A DNA stretch of 64,000 nt from Corynebacterium urinipleomorphum (GTDB lineage: Bacteria; Actinomycetota; Actinomycetes; Mycobacteriales; Mycobacteriaceae), in contig NZ_LT706963.1 in assembly GCF_900155535.1 (NCBI RefSeq), positions 349,029-413,028 of the forward strand, read 5' to 3'. Of this stretch, positions 24,263 to 39,586 are shown one piece after another (within the stretch, counting starts at the first letter, position 1; each line of letters begins with the position of its first letter). Position numbers and translations under genes: made by a program. Below the pieces are notes generated by a model that saw nothing but the letters and a program-made list of their open reading frames with translations, made no database searches and was not told where the DNA came from.

Positions 24263-25266
24263 TGCTTCCTAAGTCCCGTATCACCTCAGCCCTGTTCGTC
24301 GGACTGGGTTTGGCGCTCATTGTCGCGGGACTCGCGGCCCCGAAATTCCTCAACGGGGATGCCCGCTTTCCGTTGGATCTTGAAAATACGACGTGGACGC
24401 TCCAGGACCCGGACGGGACAGTGGGGGAGGAGAAGGAAGACGGGAAAGTGACCGATGCAAAGGTGCCGCTGACCCGCCAGCTGCACATGACGGTGCAGAA
24501 TCCGGCGAATGACGAAGTAGCTGCACTCCGTATCGGCGATTCCCTGAGGCGTGGGGATAAAGGATCCGATTTTGAGAATCTGCTCACTGCTTCAACGTGG
24601 TCGTTGCAGATGGACCGCAAGAGCGGCGAGTTCGTCGCTCCGGCGAAGTTGAGCACTGTGATGGCGTTGCCGGAGGCGGAGGTTCCTGTCGACGGGGTGT
24701 GGCTGAAATTCCCGTCGAGCGTGGAGCAGCAGGATTACCAGGTGTTCGATACGACTCTGCGCACCTCGGCGCCCGCCCGCTTCACCGGAGAGACGGAGCA
24801 GTACGGCCGCACGCTGTACACCTTCGAACAGGAGGTCCCGGCGACCAATGTGGCGTCGTTGTACGCCGATGCGCAGAACACTTTGACCGTGCCGGCTCCC
24901 GGGCCTGACGGGGGACAGCAGCAGGTGTTCCGGCACCACACCGCCAAGCGCGAGTTCACCGTCGACCAGATCACCGGCCTTGTGGTGGGGATGAACGAGC
25001 GGGTCGACGACTATTACGCGGACCGCTCGGGGAAGAGGGTACGGACGATCGTCTCCTACGATGCCGAGATGGATGAGGGTCAGACCCGCGCGCTCGCCGA
25101 ACAGCTTCCCGCTGTGACCCAGCGTGTGTCGCGTGGTGTCACGTACACCGTCATGGGCCTCGGTGCACTCACGGCGCTCGCTGGTCTGGCAGGGGCGTTC
25201 CGGCCACCGGCGCCGCGGCACCGGCAGCGCGGACAATTGCAACGGTCCATGACGGAAAGCGCCTAA
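24262..25266 (+). CDS. DUF3068 (PorA-family domain) membrane protein
   Basis: A 334-residue protein with two membrane helices that flank a large outside domain. The first helix (ITSALFVGLGLALIVAGLA) is followed by the diagnostic start of the family, APKFLNGDARFPLDLENTTWTL. The outside region is beta-rich. The second helix (TYTVMGLGALTALAGLAGAF) has a short basic tail. DUF3068 proteins are common in Corynebacteriales, and the family is now listed in Pfam as PorA-like. The biochemical role is unknown; the topology suggests an envelope-biogenesis or secreted-ligand function. Start chosen from the leaderless promoter. Confidence 0.8.
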   Translation: MLPKSRITSALFVGLGLALIVAGLAAPKFLNGDARFPLDLENTTWTLQDPDGTVGEEKEDGKVTDAKVPLTRQLHMTVQNPANDEVAALRIGDSLRRGDKGSDFENLLTASTWSLQMDRKSGEFVAPAKLSTVMALPEAEVPVDGVWLKFPSSVEQQDYQVFDTTLRTSAPARFTGETEQYGRTLYTFEQEVPATNVASLYADAQNTLTVPAPGPDGGQQQVFRHHTAKREFTVDQITGLVVGMNERVDDYYADRSGKRVRTIVSYDAEMDEGQTRALAEQLPAVTQRVSRGVTYTVMGLGALTALAGLAGAFRPPAPRHRQRGQLQRSMTESA

Positions 25267-25624
25267 GCTGCGTCGGTTGCAGCAGGAACGCCGGTAGGTG
25301 GTAGAGTTCCCCGCGAATCCAACGGTGCACGAACCAGTCGGCGGCAGCGGCGGCCCCGGGATTCGGCGGCGAACGTCCACCAGTTTTTTCGCTGCGCGGG
25401 CGCTTTACAAAGAGATAGCGGGGGTATAAGCTGTCTCCTTGCGCTGGAAGCCGTCGCCAGTGTGTATGAAGAAACCTTGGGTCAATGCGAAAACATTGAT
25501 TTGACAAGGTGATTTTGTGCATTCTGGACTATCGGGGGTTTCCACAGCTGTCGCAGCTAACAATAAACGCTAATTATCCAGCGGGTGACCAGTGCATATG
25601 CGCCGTGTACGGGCCCCGCGTGAG
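25267..25624 (+). promoter_or_regulatory. rpoB upstream region with two candidate promoters
   Basis: No gene is seen in these ~360 bases. Candidate P1: TTTACA (25404-25409), 17 bases, TAAGCT (25427-25432). Candidate P2: TTGACA (25501-25506), 18 bases, TGGACT (25525-25530). P1 gives a leader near 190 bases, P2 one near 90. Both are good corynebacterial sigma-A-like matches, consistent with strong expression of rpoBC. Confidence 0.5.
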
Positions 25625-29122
<3,498 letters not shown>

Positions 29123-29230
29123 GCGCGTCCAGCGCGCTTATGCCGTGCGTCGGCAAGCAAAAGACTTTAGAGACGAAGAATTAATTCAACTTCAATCCTC
29201 CCGCTTTCTGGGAGGTGAAAGGGCATTTAC

Positions 29231-33232
<4,002 letters not shown>

Positions 33233-33258
33233 GCGCTTAAGCGCCGCTTATCGACGAC

Positions 33259-33309
33259 ACCCCGGCCCCTCTCCTTCGCCCACAGCGGGGAGAGGGGCCG
33301 GGGTTTTTG
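33259..33309 (+). terminator. Terminator after rpoC
   Basis: ACCCCGGCCCCTCTCC (33259-33274) pairs with GGGAGAGGGGCCGGGGT (33288-33304) around a 13-base loop, followed by TTTTTG. It also marks the boundary with the convergent cas operon. Confidence 0.92.
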
Positions 33310-33313
33310 TTCT

Positions 33314-33649
33314 CTACATGCGTCGTCGTTGCTGCCGTGCTCTGCTCCAGCCAGTTCTTCGTGTAGCTTTGCTCGGGGCTGCTGGACGCACCATGAGGGT
33401 GAGTCCATCGAAATCTGTCGGTTCCCAGTCGTGTCGGTGAGTGCGAAACTCCATGCCTTGCTCGTTATTGGATGAGTACACCAGCAGCGCACGTCCATCA
33501 CGCACTAAATCAGTTGTTCGCTCCCAGAGCAGATCACGAACGCGAGCTGATGGCGCGCCGACGAACGTGCCAGGCGTGAGCTCCGTGAGCCATTTGGTGA
33601 GGTCACCCCGCAGGCCGGCGGGACATGCTGTGACCACGAGAACCATCAT
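33314..33649 (-). CDS. cas2: CRISPR-associated protein Cas2, subtype I-E
   Basis: A 111-residue Cas2e: MVLVVTACPAGLRGDLTKWL, then PGTFVGAPSARVRDLLWERT and EFRTHRHDWEPTDFDGLTL. It has the I-E-type C-terminal extension, here a basic tail rich in Arg. Cas2 dimers hold two Cas1 dimers in the spacer-integration complex. It overlaps cas1 by four bases and is the last gene of the cas operon; its stop lies about five bases from the rpoC terminator. Confidence 0.93.
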   Translation of the reverse strand: MMVLVVTACPAGLRGDLTKWLTELTPGTFVGAPSARVRDLLWERTTDLVRDGRALLVYSSNNEQGMEFRTHRHDWEPTDFDGLTLMVRPAAPSKATRRTGWSRARQQRRRM

Positions 33650-34584
33650 GTGAGTGCCTCGTGTTCAGCCCAATTCACACCGGATGAAATGACTTCGAGC
33701 TCACTCCAAAGCAAAAGTTCAGCATCTTTGAAGAGTTCGTCGTCCGGGACTTCCATGACGAACTTGAGGTCGCGGACCATCCGCTGCATAAGCCGCTTTT
33801 CGACGACGGCGTCCCGCACCATCCTCCGCACGGTTACCGATGGCATCCCTTGCCCGCTAGCTACTGCGTCGAATGCGGCGGGTATAGCTATCTCGGCCTT
33901 GTATAGATCGGCAATGTCGTACACGAAAGAGCGATCGGTCCCGGTGTGAATGACACCGAGTGCTGGGATAAAACCCATGCCAGCTACCACGGCATGCGCA
34001 ATGCCATATAGAGCTGCGCTTGCCGCGGTGAGCGCTTGATTGATCGGGGTGGAGGAATCAAAGTCATTGGGGTCATAGCTCCTGCGGTCCCAATACACTC
34101 CGGTGCGCTCAGCCTCTGCTGCGTAAATCTTTTTCATCCTCGCACCTTCGCGGCCGCGGAGCTTGGCCATAGACAAACCGGTAAGGTCTTCTCCAGGGAA
34201 GCGGAGGTTGTACATTCGCTTTGCACAGTCCAGTCGCTTCCGTTGATGAGACACAACTTCAGCCTGAAGCTCTGCCATCCGTGAAGATTTCGCTGGGGGA
34301 CGTCCGCTGGCGTAATAACGGACACCACGTTCACCGACCCATACTGTCGACGTGCCAGCGTCTCCCAATAGGGCCATAGCGGCATAGGTGATGCGGGTTC
34401 CAGGTCCGAGGAGAAGAACCGCTAATTGTGTGGCAGGGACGTGCGCAACTCCCCGTTGGTCAGTGATGGTGAGCGCGTTTCCATCACGGTTGACAGTGGC
34501 GCGCTCGACGTAGAGGAAGGAGATGCGGTCACCCATCTGCGCCAAAGCATGGCGTGTGACCGGCAACTCCTGTGGCGTCGTCAC
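33646..34584 (-). CDS. cas1: CRISPR-associated endonuclease/integrase Cas1, subtype I-E
   Basis: A 312-residue Cas1e. Catalytic metal ligands are visible: the Glu in LRGREGARMKKIY, the His in GVIHTGTDRSFVYDIADLYK and the Asp that follows it. YARDLYK-type helix positions are conserved. It integrates new spacers at the leader end of the array, which here lies at the opposite end of the cas operon. GTG start; one base after the cas6e stop. Confidence 0.95.
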   Translation of the reverse strand: MTTPQELPVTRHALAQMGDRISFLYVERATVNRDGNALTITDQRGVAHVPATQLAVLLLGPGTRITYAAMALLGDAGTSTVWVGERGVRYYASGRPPAKSSRMAELQAEVVSHQRKRLDCAKRMYNLRFPGEDLTGLSMAKLRGREGARMKKIYAAEAERTGVYWDRRSYDPNDFDSSTPINQALTAASAALYGIAHAVVAGMGFIPALGVIHTGTDRSFVYDIADLYKAEIAIPAAFDAVASGQGMPSVTVRRMVRDAVVEKRLMQRMVRDLKFVMEVPDDELFKDAELLLWSELEVISSGVNWAEHEALT

Positions 34585-34585
34585 T

Positions 34586-35287
34586 TTATTTCACCGGTGC
34601 AAGGGTTATGAGCCCGCAACCATAAGCACGTGCGCGGCCAATGCCGTGAGTTAGTGCATGTCGCAGCGCTTCTGCATCAGTGACCTCAAGAGTTCCAGAG
34701 AAGCGGGCCTTCGCAATGCGAACCTTGTTCCGGGTGCTGCGTGAATCATTTCCCTTGCCGAATACGTCAGTCCATCGTTCCATCACCATTGGTGTGTCAC
34801 TGTTAGACCAACGGGCACGTTCCTCATCGGTGCATTCGTCGTCGATACGCGGAGCCAGCTTAAACCCTGCTCGGTCGGCTTGCTTGTACAGCCAGTCGAG
34901 CTGGTGGCGGACCGAGACATGTGCTTTGATCTTGCCACGTTTCCCATTGGGCACCGAGTAGGTGGGATTACCTACGACCTCGAAATGCCAACGCTGTCCC
35001 TTCATAAGCGAGTTAATGAAACGATCATAATCAGCGCTTTGCGCTGGCCGGTTATCCCATCCCGCTTGCTCAACGATGAGAGCACCAGTGGGTTTTTCCG
35101 GGCCAACGATGTACAGAACCGATTCGTGATCTTGAGGGTCGACGCGCCACAGGACTCGTCCATCGCCTTCAGTGATATCTGGTGGGAACGAAGCCCGGAC
35201 AGCTGCGTGCATTGCCTGGGGATTTGTCAGTAGTTTTCGCCCTTGACGCCGTGCCGGATTGATAGATATTCGTGTCAGCGTGCTCAT
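34586..35287 (-). CDS. cas6e: crRNA-processing endoribonuclease Cas6e
   Basis: A 233-residue Cas6e (CasE/Cse3). It has the double ferredoxin-like fold with the C-terminal glycine-rich loop THGIGRARAYGCGLITL. A His near residue 27 (NPQAMHAAV) is a candidate catalytic base, as in T. thermophilus Cse3. It cuts the pre-crRNA at the base of the repeat hairpin and stays bound to the crRNA 3' end. It overlaps cas5e by four bases. Confidence 0.94.
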   Translation of the reverse strand: MSTLTRISINPARRQGRKLLTNPQAMHAAVRASFPPDITEGDGRVLWRVDPQDHESVLYIVGPEKPTGALIVEQAGWDNRPAQSADYDRFINSLMKGQRWHFEVVGNPTYSVPNGKRGKIKAHVSVRHQLDWLYKQADRAGFKLAPRIDDECTDEERARWSNSDTPMVMERWTDVFGKGNDSRSTRNKVRIAKARFSGTLEVTDAEALRHALTHGIGRARAYGCGLITLAPVK

Positions 35288-36006
35288 GCCTGCACCACCG
35301 TTTCAAAATAAATATCTCGAGGCGACGTACGTTCCTTGCCGTCGGGATTATGAATCTCAACATCGTCACAGCGAATGACATCACGCCATCCATAGCGGCG
35401 GTGCTGTGGATCAAAAGACAGAGGAACGTCCTGCCTGGGCACGCCACCTGCCTCAGTTGGGAGCGCATCCCGATATATAGCTAGCGTGACATCCTTCGGG
35501 GACTGCTTTTTGTGCTGAGCAGTCGCGTACCAGGTTTGGTGATCCCGAAGTGCCTGTTCACCAGCCGTATCGGTTAATCCGACGACGAGTCCCGGGTGTA
35601 CGGGGCAGGAGCGCCGTCCCATGAAGAGGGGAAACACAGGTGATTTCAGTGCTTCGGCGATGTTTTCAAGGAGTGCTCGGTCATCTGATTCCACAGCAAC
35701 CAGGAATGCCGCGTCAGAAAGGAAATACCGTGTGACTAGCTGCGCAGAAGCATCTGGCTTTGTCTGCCATGGCTGAGCCGTCTGATAATCGCGCAGAAGG
35801 CTTCCGGATTGGTCGACGCGAACCGCCAGCTTTAGAGCTGCCAGATCCTCGATTTCGTCGGTGCGACGCCGACCTTGCGCTGCGGCGATGAGACCTACGA
35901 TTCCAGATTTTGTCGGAGTGGTTGCCGTAGCGCGAGTCTTATAGCGAGATTCATCTCCCCATGACTGCATTGGCCCCTTTAAAAGGAGCAAAAGTGAGTG
36001 AGGCAC
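35284..36006 (-). CDS. cas5e: Cascade subunit Cas5e
   Basis: A 240-residue Cas5e (CasD). The N-terminus LLLLLKGPMQSWGDESRYKTRATATTPTKSGIVGLIAAA is diagnostic. It caps the crRNA 5' handle in Cascade. GTG start at 36006, overlapping the cas7e stop by one base. Confidence 0.95.
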   Translation of the reverse strand: MPHSLLLLLKGPMQSWGDESRYKTRATATTPTKSGIVGLIAAAQGRRRTDEIEDLAALKLAVRVDQSGSLLRDYQTAQPWQTKPDASAQLVTRYFLSDAAFLVAVESDDRALLENIAEALKSPVFPLFMGRRSCPVHPGLVVGLTDTAGEQALRDHQTWYATAQHKKQSPKDVTLAIYRDALPTEAGGVPRQDVPLSFDPQHRRYGWRDVIRCDDVEIHNPDGKERTSPRDIYFETVVQA

Positions 36007-37178
36007 TAGCTCTCACCAGCCAGGGTCTTCAGCTCATCAGCCACACGATCCGTCAGACCTGCAAGCGTGGTTTTCTCAGCAATGCCTTCAAACGGTGCGG
36101 AGAGATCCCCAATGCCAAGCACAAAGGCAGCCTGAGGGGTGAAACCGTAGACTTCCTCAACATCTCGTGCTTCTTGGGCGAGTCGCTCAGCGGCGACGGT
36201 GCGACGGTGCTTCGGTTCCGCATCCGATCCGGAGGTGAACTGGTAGCTGCTGTTTGCTTCCTCGAGTACCGGAGTCTCAAAGGCATTGACCAGTGAAACC
36301 GGACGTGTGTCGCGAATGGTTACGTACACCAACTCAGGCAAGGTCTGGTTAGCGAATGTATTGATCTTTCCGGTGGGCATCGACGCAATGAATGCCTCAA
36401 TGAAGTGTTGCGCGGCCTGGCGCGCGACCTCAGCAGAGCCCAGGTTGTCCTCCAGCCCCTTCATGTTTACGGTTGCGTACCGGTAAAGGGTGGAAGACAT
36501 CATCTGGACAGTACCGATCATTCCTGCGCCGGTCTCTTCGCCTTCTTCAGCAAGGTCATCTACTGCGGTGAAGTAGTCAAAGTCTGGCGTGGAGTTGTGG
36601 ATACCGATGGCGTGGGCAACCTGCACCGCGGCATCGACGTTGAAAGCTGCATCATCGGCGATCATGCGGCCGAACATGGCCATATCCACGGAGTGATTCG
36701 TATCCAGAATCTCCTTGGCTTCGTTCTTAGTCAGCTTTTCATCGCCGCGGGCAAGAAGCTCCTCAACTGCGCGATCGATCTGCTGCTGGCTGAGGAAGAT
36801 CAGATACGTGGTACGGGGGTATGGGTTGTGCTCCGGAGTATCAGCGTCGGCTTTCTTCGGCTTCTTGTCTACTTCGGTTTTGATTCCCGCAGCCTTGAAC
36901 AACTTCTCAGTTCGAGCGATGGCGTCAGACTGCTCCAACCCTTCAGCTTTAAGACGACGGGCAATCTTTTCCGGCAGCCGCTTGGAGCGATCACCGATCT
37001 GCTCACTATCAAATTGGGTTTCAAAGTACCGGCGAATGGCACGCTTCCACGATTGGGAGGAAACACGCTGACGCGGGACACCACCGAAGACAGCAGTTTT
37101 CGGGGCACCGGTGTCATCGCGGTTAATCAGGGACGGCGGAATTGTCTGCAGGGCGTGGATATCGATGACGAGGGACAT
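36006..37178 (-). CDS. cas7e: Cascade backbone subunit Cas7e
   Basis: A 390-residue Cas7e (CasC/Cse4). It begins MSLVIDIHALQTIPPSLINRD and has FGGVPRQRVSSQSWKRAIR, the usual RNA-binding segment. Six copies form the helical backbone along the crRNA. It is slightly longer than the E. coli protein because of a Lys/Asp/Glu-rich insert (VDKKPKKADADTPEHN) near residue 105. The ATG at 37178 follows AAAGG; upstream in-frame codons overlap the preceding gene and have no family match. Confidence 0.94.
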   Translation of the reverse strand: MSLVIDIHALQTIPPSLINRDDTGAPKTAVFGGVPRQRVSSQSWKRAIRRYFETQFDSEQIGDRSKRLPEKIARRLKAEGLEQSDAIARTEKLFKAAGIKTEVDKKPKKADADTPEHNPYPRTTYLIFLSQQQIDRAVEELLARGDEKLTKNEAKEILDTNHSVDMAMFGRMIADDAAFNVDAAVQVAHAIGIHNSTPDFDYFTAVDDLAEEGEETGAGMIGTVQMMSSTLYRYATVNMKGLEDNLGSAEVARQAAQHFIEAFIASMPTGKINTFANQTLPELVYVTIRDTRPVSLVNAFETPVLEEANSSYQFTSGSDAEPKHRRTVAAERLAQEARDVEEVYGFTPQAAFVLGIGDLSAPFEGIAEKTTLAGLTDRVADELKTLAGES

Positions 37179-37191
37179 GGGTCTTACCTTT

Positions 37192-37836
37192 CTAGTTAGT
37201 GGTGGAGAGGTCAGAGGATTCGGAGTCGGACAGCGGGGAGTCTTGCTGGGATGGGCGTAGCATTCCGACCGCATAATCGCGGCCCCAGCGAAGGAGAACT
37301 CCATCGCGACGTGCTGGGTTCTGCAGACTGCGCAGGTCTACGGCAAATGCGCCGTAATCAAAGGCGAGTTTTTCGCTCTTCAACAACGAGACCAGCGTTC
37401 TTAGGTGAATGAGACGTGAGGACTCTTCGCGGGCAGTCTGCATAGCGTCAAATCGTGCTTTGAGCGATCCTGATTCGCTAATGGTTTGCAGTCGACCACA
37501 GGCCATTGCAAATGAGCGATCTTCAGAGTGTGCTGGCGTTGCAGCGCTTTGCATGTGCGATGCGAAGAGCGTGAGCGCGTAATAAGCCGCAGCCTCAGAA
37601 GGCGAGGGCGCATCTCCTTGGCCGAGCTCGCCCTCGCTTAGTGCAGGGCTAAGAATGCTCAGCACATGCTGGAGAGCAAGTGGATCGGTGCCGAATTCGC
37701 GAGCCGCACTTTTACGCAGTTCCGCAAAAATTCGTCGTGCTTCAGTACCGCCTATTGATTCGGGTCGTTCAAGGTAGTTTGTCTGCAATCGGTTTACAGT
37801 GTTCGCCACACTGAAACGGAGGTTTGGTGAACTCAT
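37192..37836 (-). CDS. casB: Cascade small subunit Cse2
   Basis: A 214-residue all-helical Cse2 (CasB). It forms the dimer on the Cascade belly that stabilises the R-loop. It is recognised by position, length and a helical pattern including ARRIFAELRKSAAREFG and RGVLLRWGRDYAVG-like VLLRWGRDYAVGML. It overlaps cse1 by four bases. This subunit is always the most divergent; context makes the call secure. Confidence 0.9.
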   Translation of the reverse strand: MSSPNLRFSVANTVNRLQTNYLERPESIGGTEARRIFAELRKSAAREFGTDPLALQHVLSILSPALSEGELGQGDAPSPSEAAAYYALTLFASHMQSAATPAHSEDRSFAMACGRLQTISESGSLKARFDAMQTAREESSRLIHLRTLVSLLKSEKLAFDYGAFAVDLRSLQNPARRDGVLLRWGRDYAVGMLRPSQQDSPLSDSESSDLSTTN

Positions 37837-39536
37837 TCGGTGTCGCCTTTCTGTCGCAGTGCTCTTGCTTCTTGTTCATGTTCCCGTAGGAGAGGGAGAT
37901 CCTGGCTGAGTCGATATTGCAGATGGCGGTACAAGGATCCGGCACTGACTACGCGGCCGTTTCCATCTTCTCCAGAATCCACAACACGGCCGATCAGAGC
38001 TTTCTGGCCGGCTCCGCGCACAGCTTCATCGGCAATCAGAAACAGCTGTTTACGGATCTGCGCCTGCCAAGAGATTGCTTCCTCCTCAATGTTTTCGAGG
38101 TCTAGGCCGCGTAGCCAGGTGATAAATAACGGCTCCAAGACCGTGTACAGACGGTCCGCTGCATCTACATCGAATTCGTATTCTCCACCAGCAGCAACAG
38201 CAAGTTGGCCGGCGAACCAGCCGAGCGAAGTTGCTGCGTTACGGGTGACATCGGCAGCGTCGCGCACGTATTGCCGTTGAACTCGTGAAACTCCGTCATC
38301 CTGCAGCAGTGAGAGAGGAAGACCAATATTTCCAGTGATTACGGTGCCGACTGAGGAGCTTTGTGCTCCGTACTCCATCGATACGATGCTGACATCGGCA
38401 ATCTCGTTGGAGCGCTGAAGTTTCGCGATCCTGGAGAAATTGACTAGGTTGTCTGGCCGTTTAGGAGCATGATCTGCACCGGTGAAACCGGCATCGGACT
38501 CGGAAACAAGTAAAGCATCGAGTGAACGCCACATGGTGCGCTGTGCGTCGTATGGCTTGGGGTAGAAGGCCAACTGGCCTTTCTTAGTCTGATTCTTGCT
38601 GAAGCGATAAGGCGTCATCGGGTCGCCGAAGACGTTCTTGCCTGCGTCCGGGATTTGATCACCGTTGCTAACCAGCACCGCGACCACTCGGTTACCTTCA
38701 GTGAATAGACGAATTCTTCTTGACTGCCACGTAGCTAAGTCTGCGGCACCTTGTGGCTGCGGTGCTTCGGGCTTTGCAAGTTTTCCGGCGGGATCGTTGC
38801 GTTGGGCAGACGAATCCGCTTCGCGTTCCCATACAGGCAAGTCATCTGCGGAGCTAGGGGAGAGAACTTCTTCAGGAGTATTCAACAGAAGGGTTTCGAG
38901 AAGTGAGCGACCATGGATGGTTGTTCCACCAGTCATCCCGGACCACCCGGTACCGATGGGGTAGCCCTTCCCGCCTTTCACCCGAGGATCACCGATAGCA
39001 CCAGATTTGATTCCGGAGTAGTCGTACGCCTGGGTGTGGATGAGCCAGCGTGCTGCCTCATCGAACGCGAGACTTTCGCGTCCCTCGTGTGTGCGCATGG
39101 TGAAATAGTCCTGCTCAGAGTCAGGCAGGATCCGCGAGACTGTCTGTCGTGTCGCTTTCGTGGTGTCGAGGTCAGCGACCTGCATGAAAGGCTCTTCGGG
39201 ATCAAGTAAGTCAAAGCGGTGACGGTATTTATCCAAATATTCCAAGGCCACATCGTCACGCCCGGATTCGACTAGTTCCTTTCGTTTTGAAATGAACCAT
39301 TGCTCCCAGTCACCGGAATTTGCGGCGGCACCTTGGTGTGCCCGCCAGAAGATGGCCAACAAGACGCGGCGGACTGCGTAGTCCTGAGTGGGGGAGTCTC
39401 CGCGAATTTGAAGTGGTGTTGTACTGCCATCGAAAATTTTCCGAATGCCCAATTTCTCGGTGCCAGTGGAGGTCTCGCAGATAATCCACGGCTGTTCGAG
39501 CAAGTTGAACGACGGGTGATTGTCAAGGTGACTCAC
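37833..39536 (-). CDS. casA: Cascade large subunit Cse1
   Basis: A 567-residue Cse1 (CasA/Cas8e). It starts FNLLEQPWIICETSTGTEKLGIRKIF, the usual N-terminus. It recognises the PAM and recruits Cas3. GTG start with AAGGAG 5-9 bases upstream. It lies 50 bases downstream of cas3, so the whole set could be one operon. Confidence 0.94.
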   Translation of the reverse strand: MSHLDNHPSFNLLEQPWIICETSTGTEKLGIRKIFDGSTTPLQIRGDSPTQDYAVRRVLLAIFWRAHQGAAANSGDWEQWFISKRKELVESGRDDVALEYLDKYRHRFDLLDPEEPFMQVADLDTTKATRQTVSRILPDSEQDYFTMRTHEGRESLAFDEAARWLIHTQAYDYSGIKSGAIGDPRVKGGKGYPIGTGWSGMTGGTTIHGRSLLETLLLNTPEEVLSPSSADDLPVWEREADSSAQRNDPAGKLAKPEAPQPQGAADLATWQSRRIRLFTEGNRVVAVLVSNGDQIPDAGKNVFGDPMTPYRFSKNQTKKGQLAFYPKPYDAQRTMWRSLDALLVSESDAGFTGADHAPKRPDNLVNFSRIAKLQRSNEIADVSIVSMEYGAQSSSVGTVITGNIGLPLSLLQDDGVSRVQRQYVRDAADVTRNAATSLGWFAGQLAVAAGGEYEFDVDAADRLYTVLEPLFITWLRGLDLENIEEEAISWQAQIRKQLFLIADEAVRGAGQKALIGRVVDSGEDGNGRVVSAGSLYRHLQYRLSQDLPLLREHEQEARALRQKGDTE

Positions 39537-39586
39537 TTGGTTTTTCTCCTTTCTACTTTTGGTGGGTAATGGATTTTTCTTCGATA

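Noticed and set aside
33259..33309. The hairpin after rpoC as a bidirectional terminator that also ends the cas operon.
   Set aside because: The minus-strand side has no T-run after the stem, so only plus-strand termination is supported.
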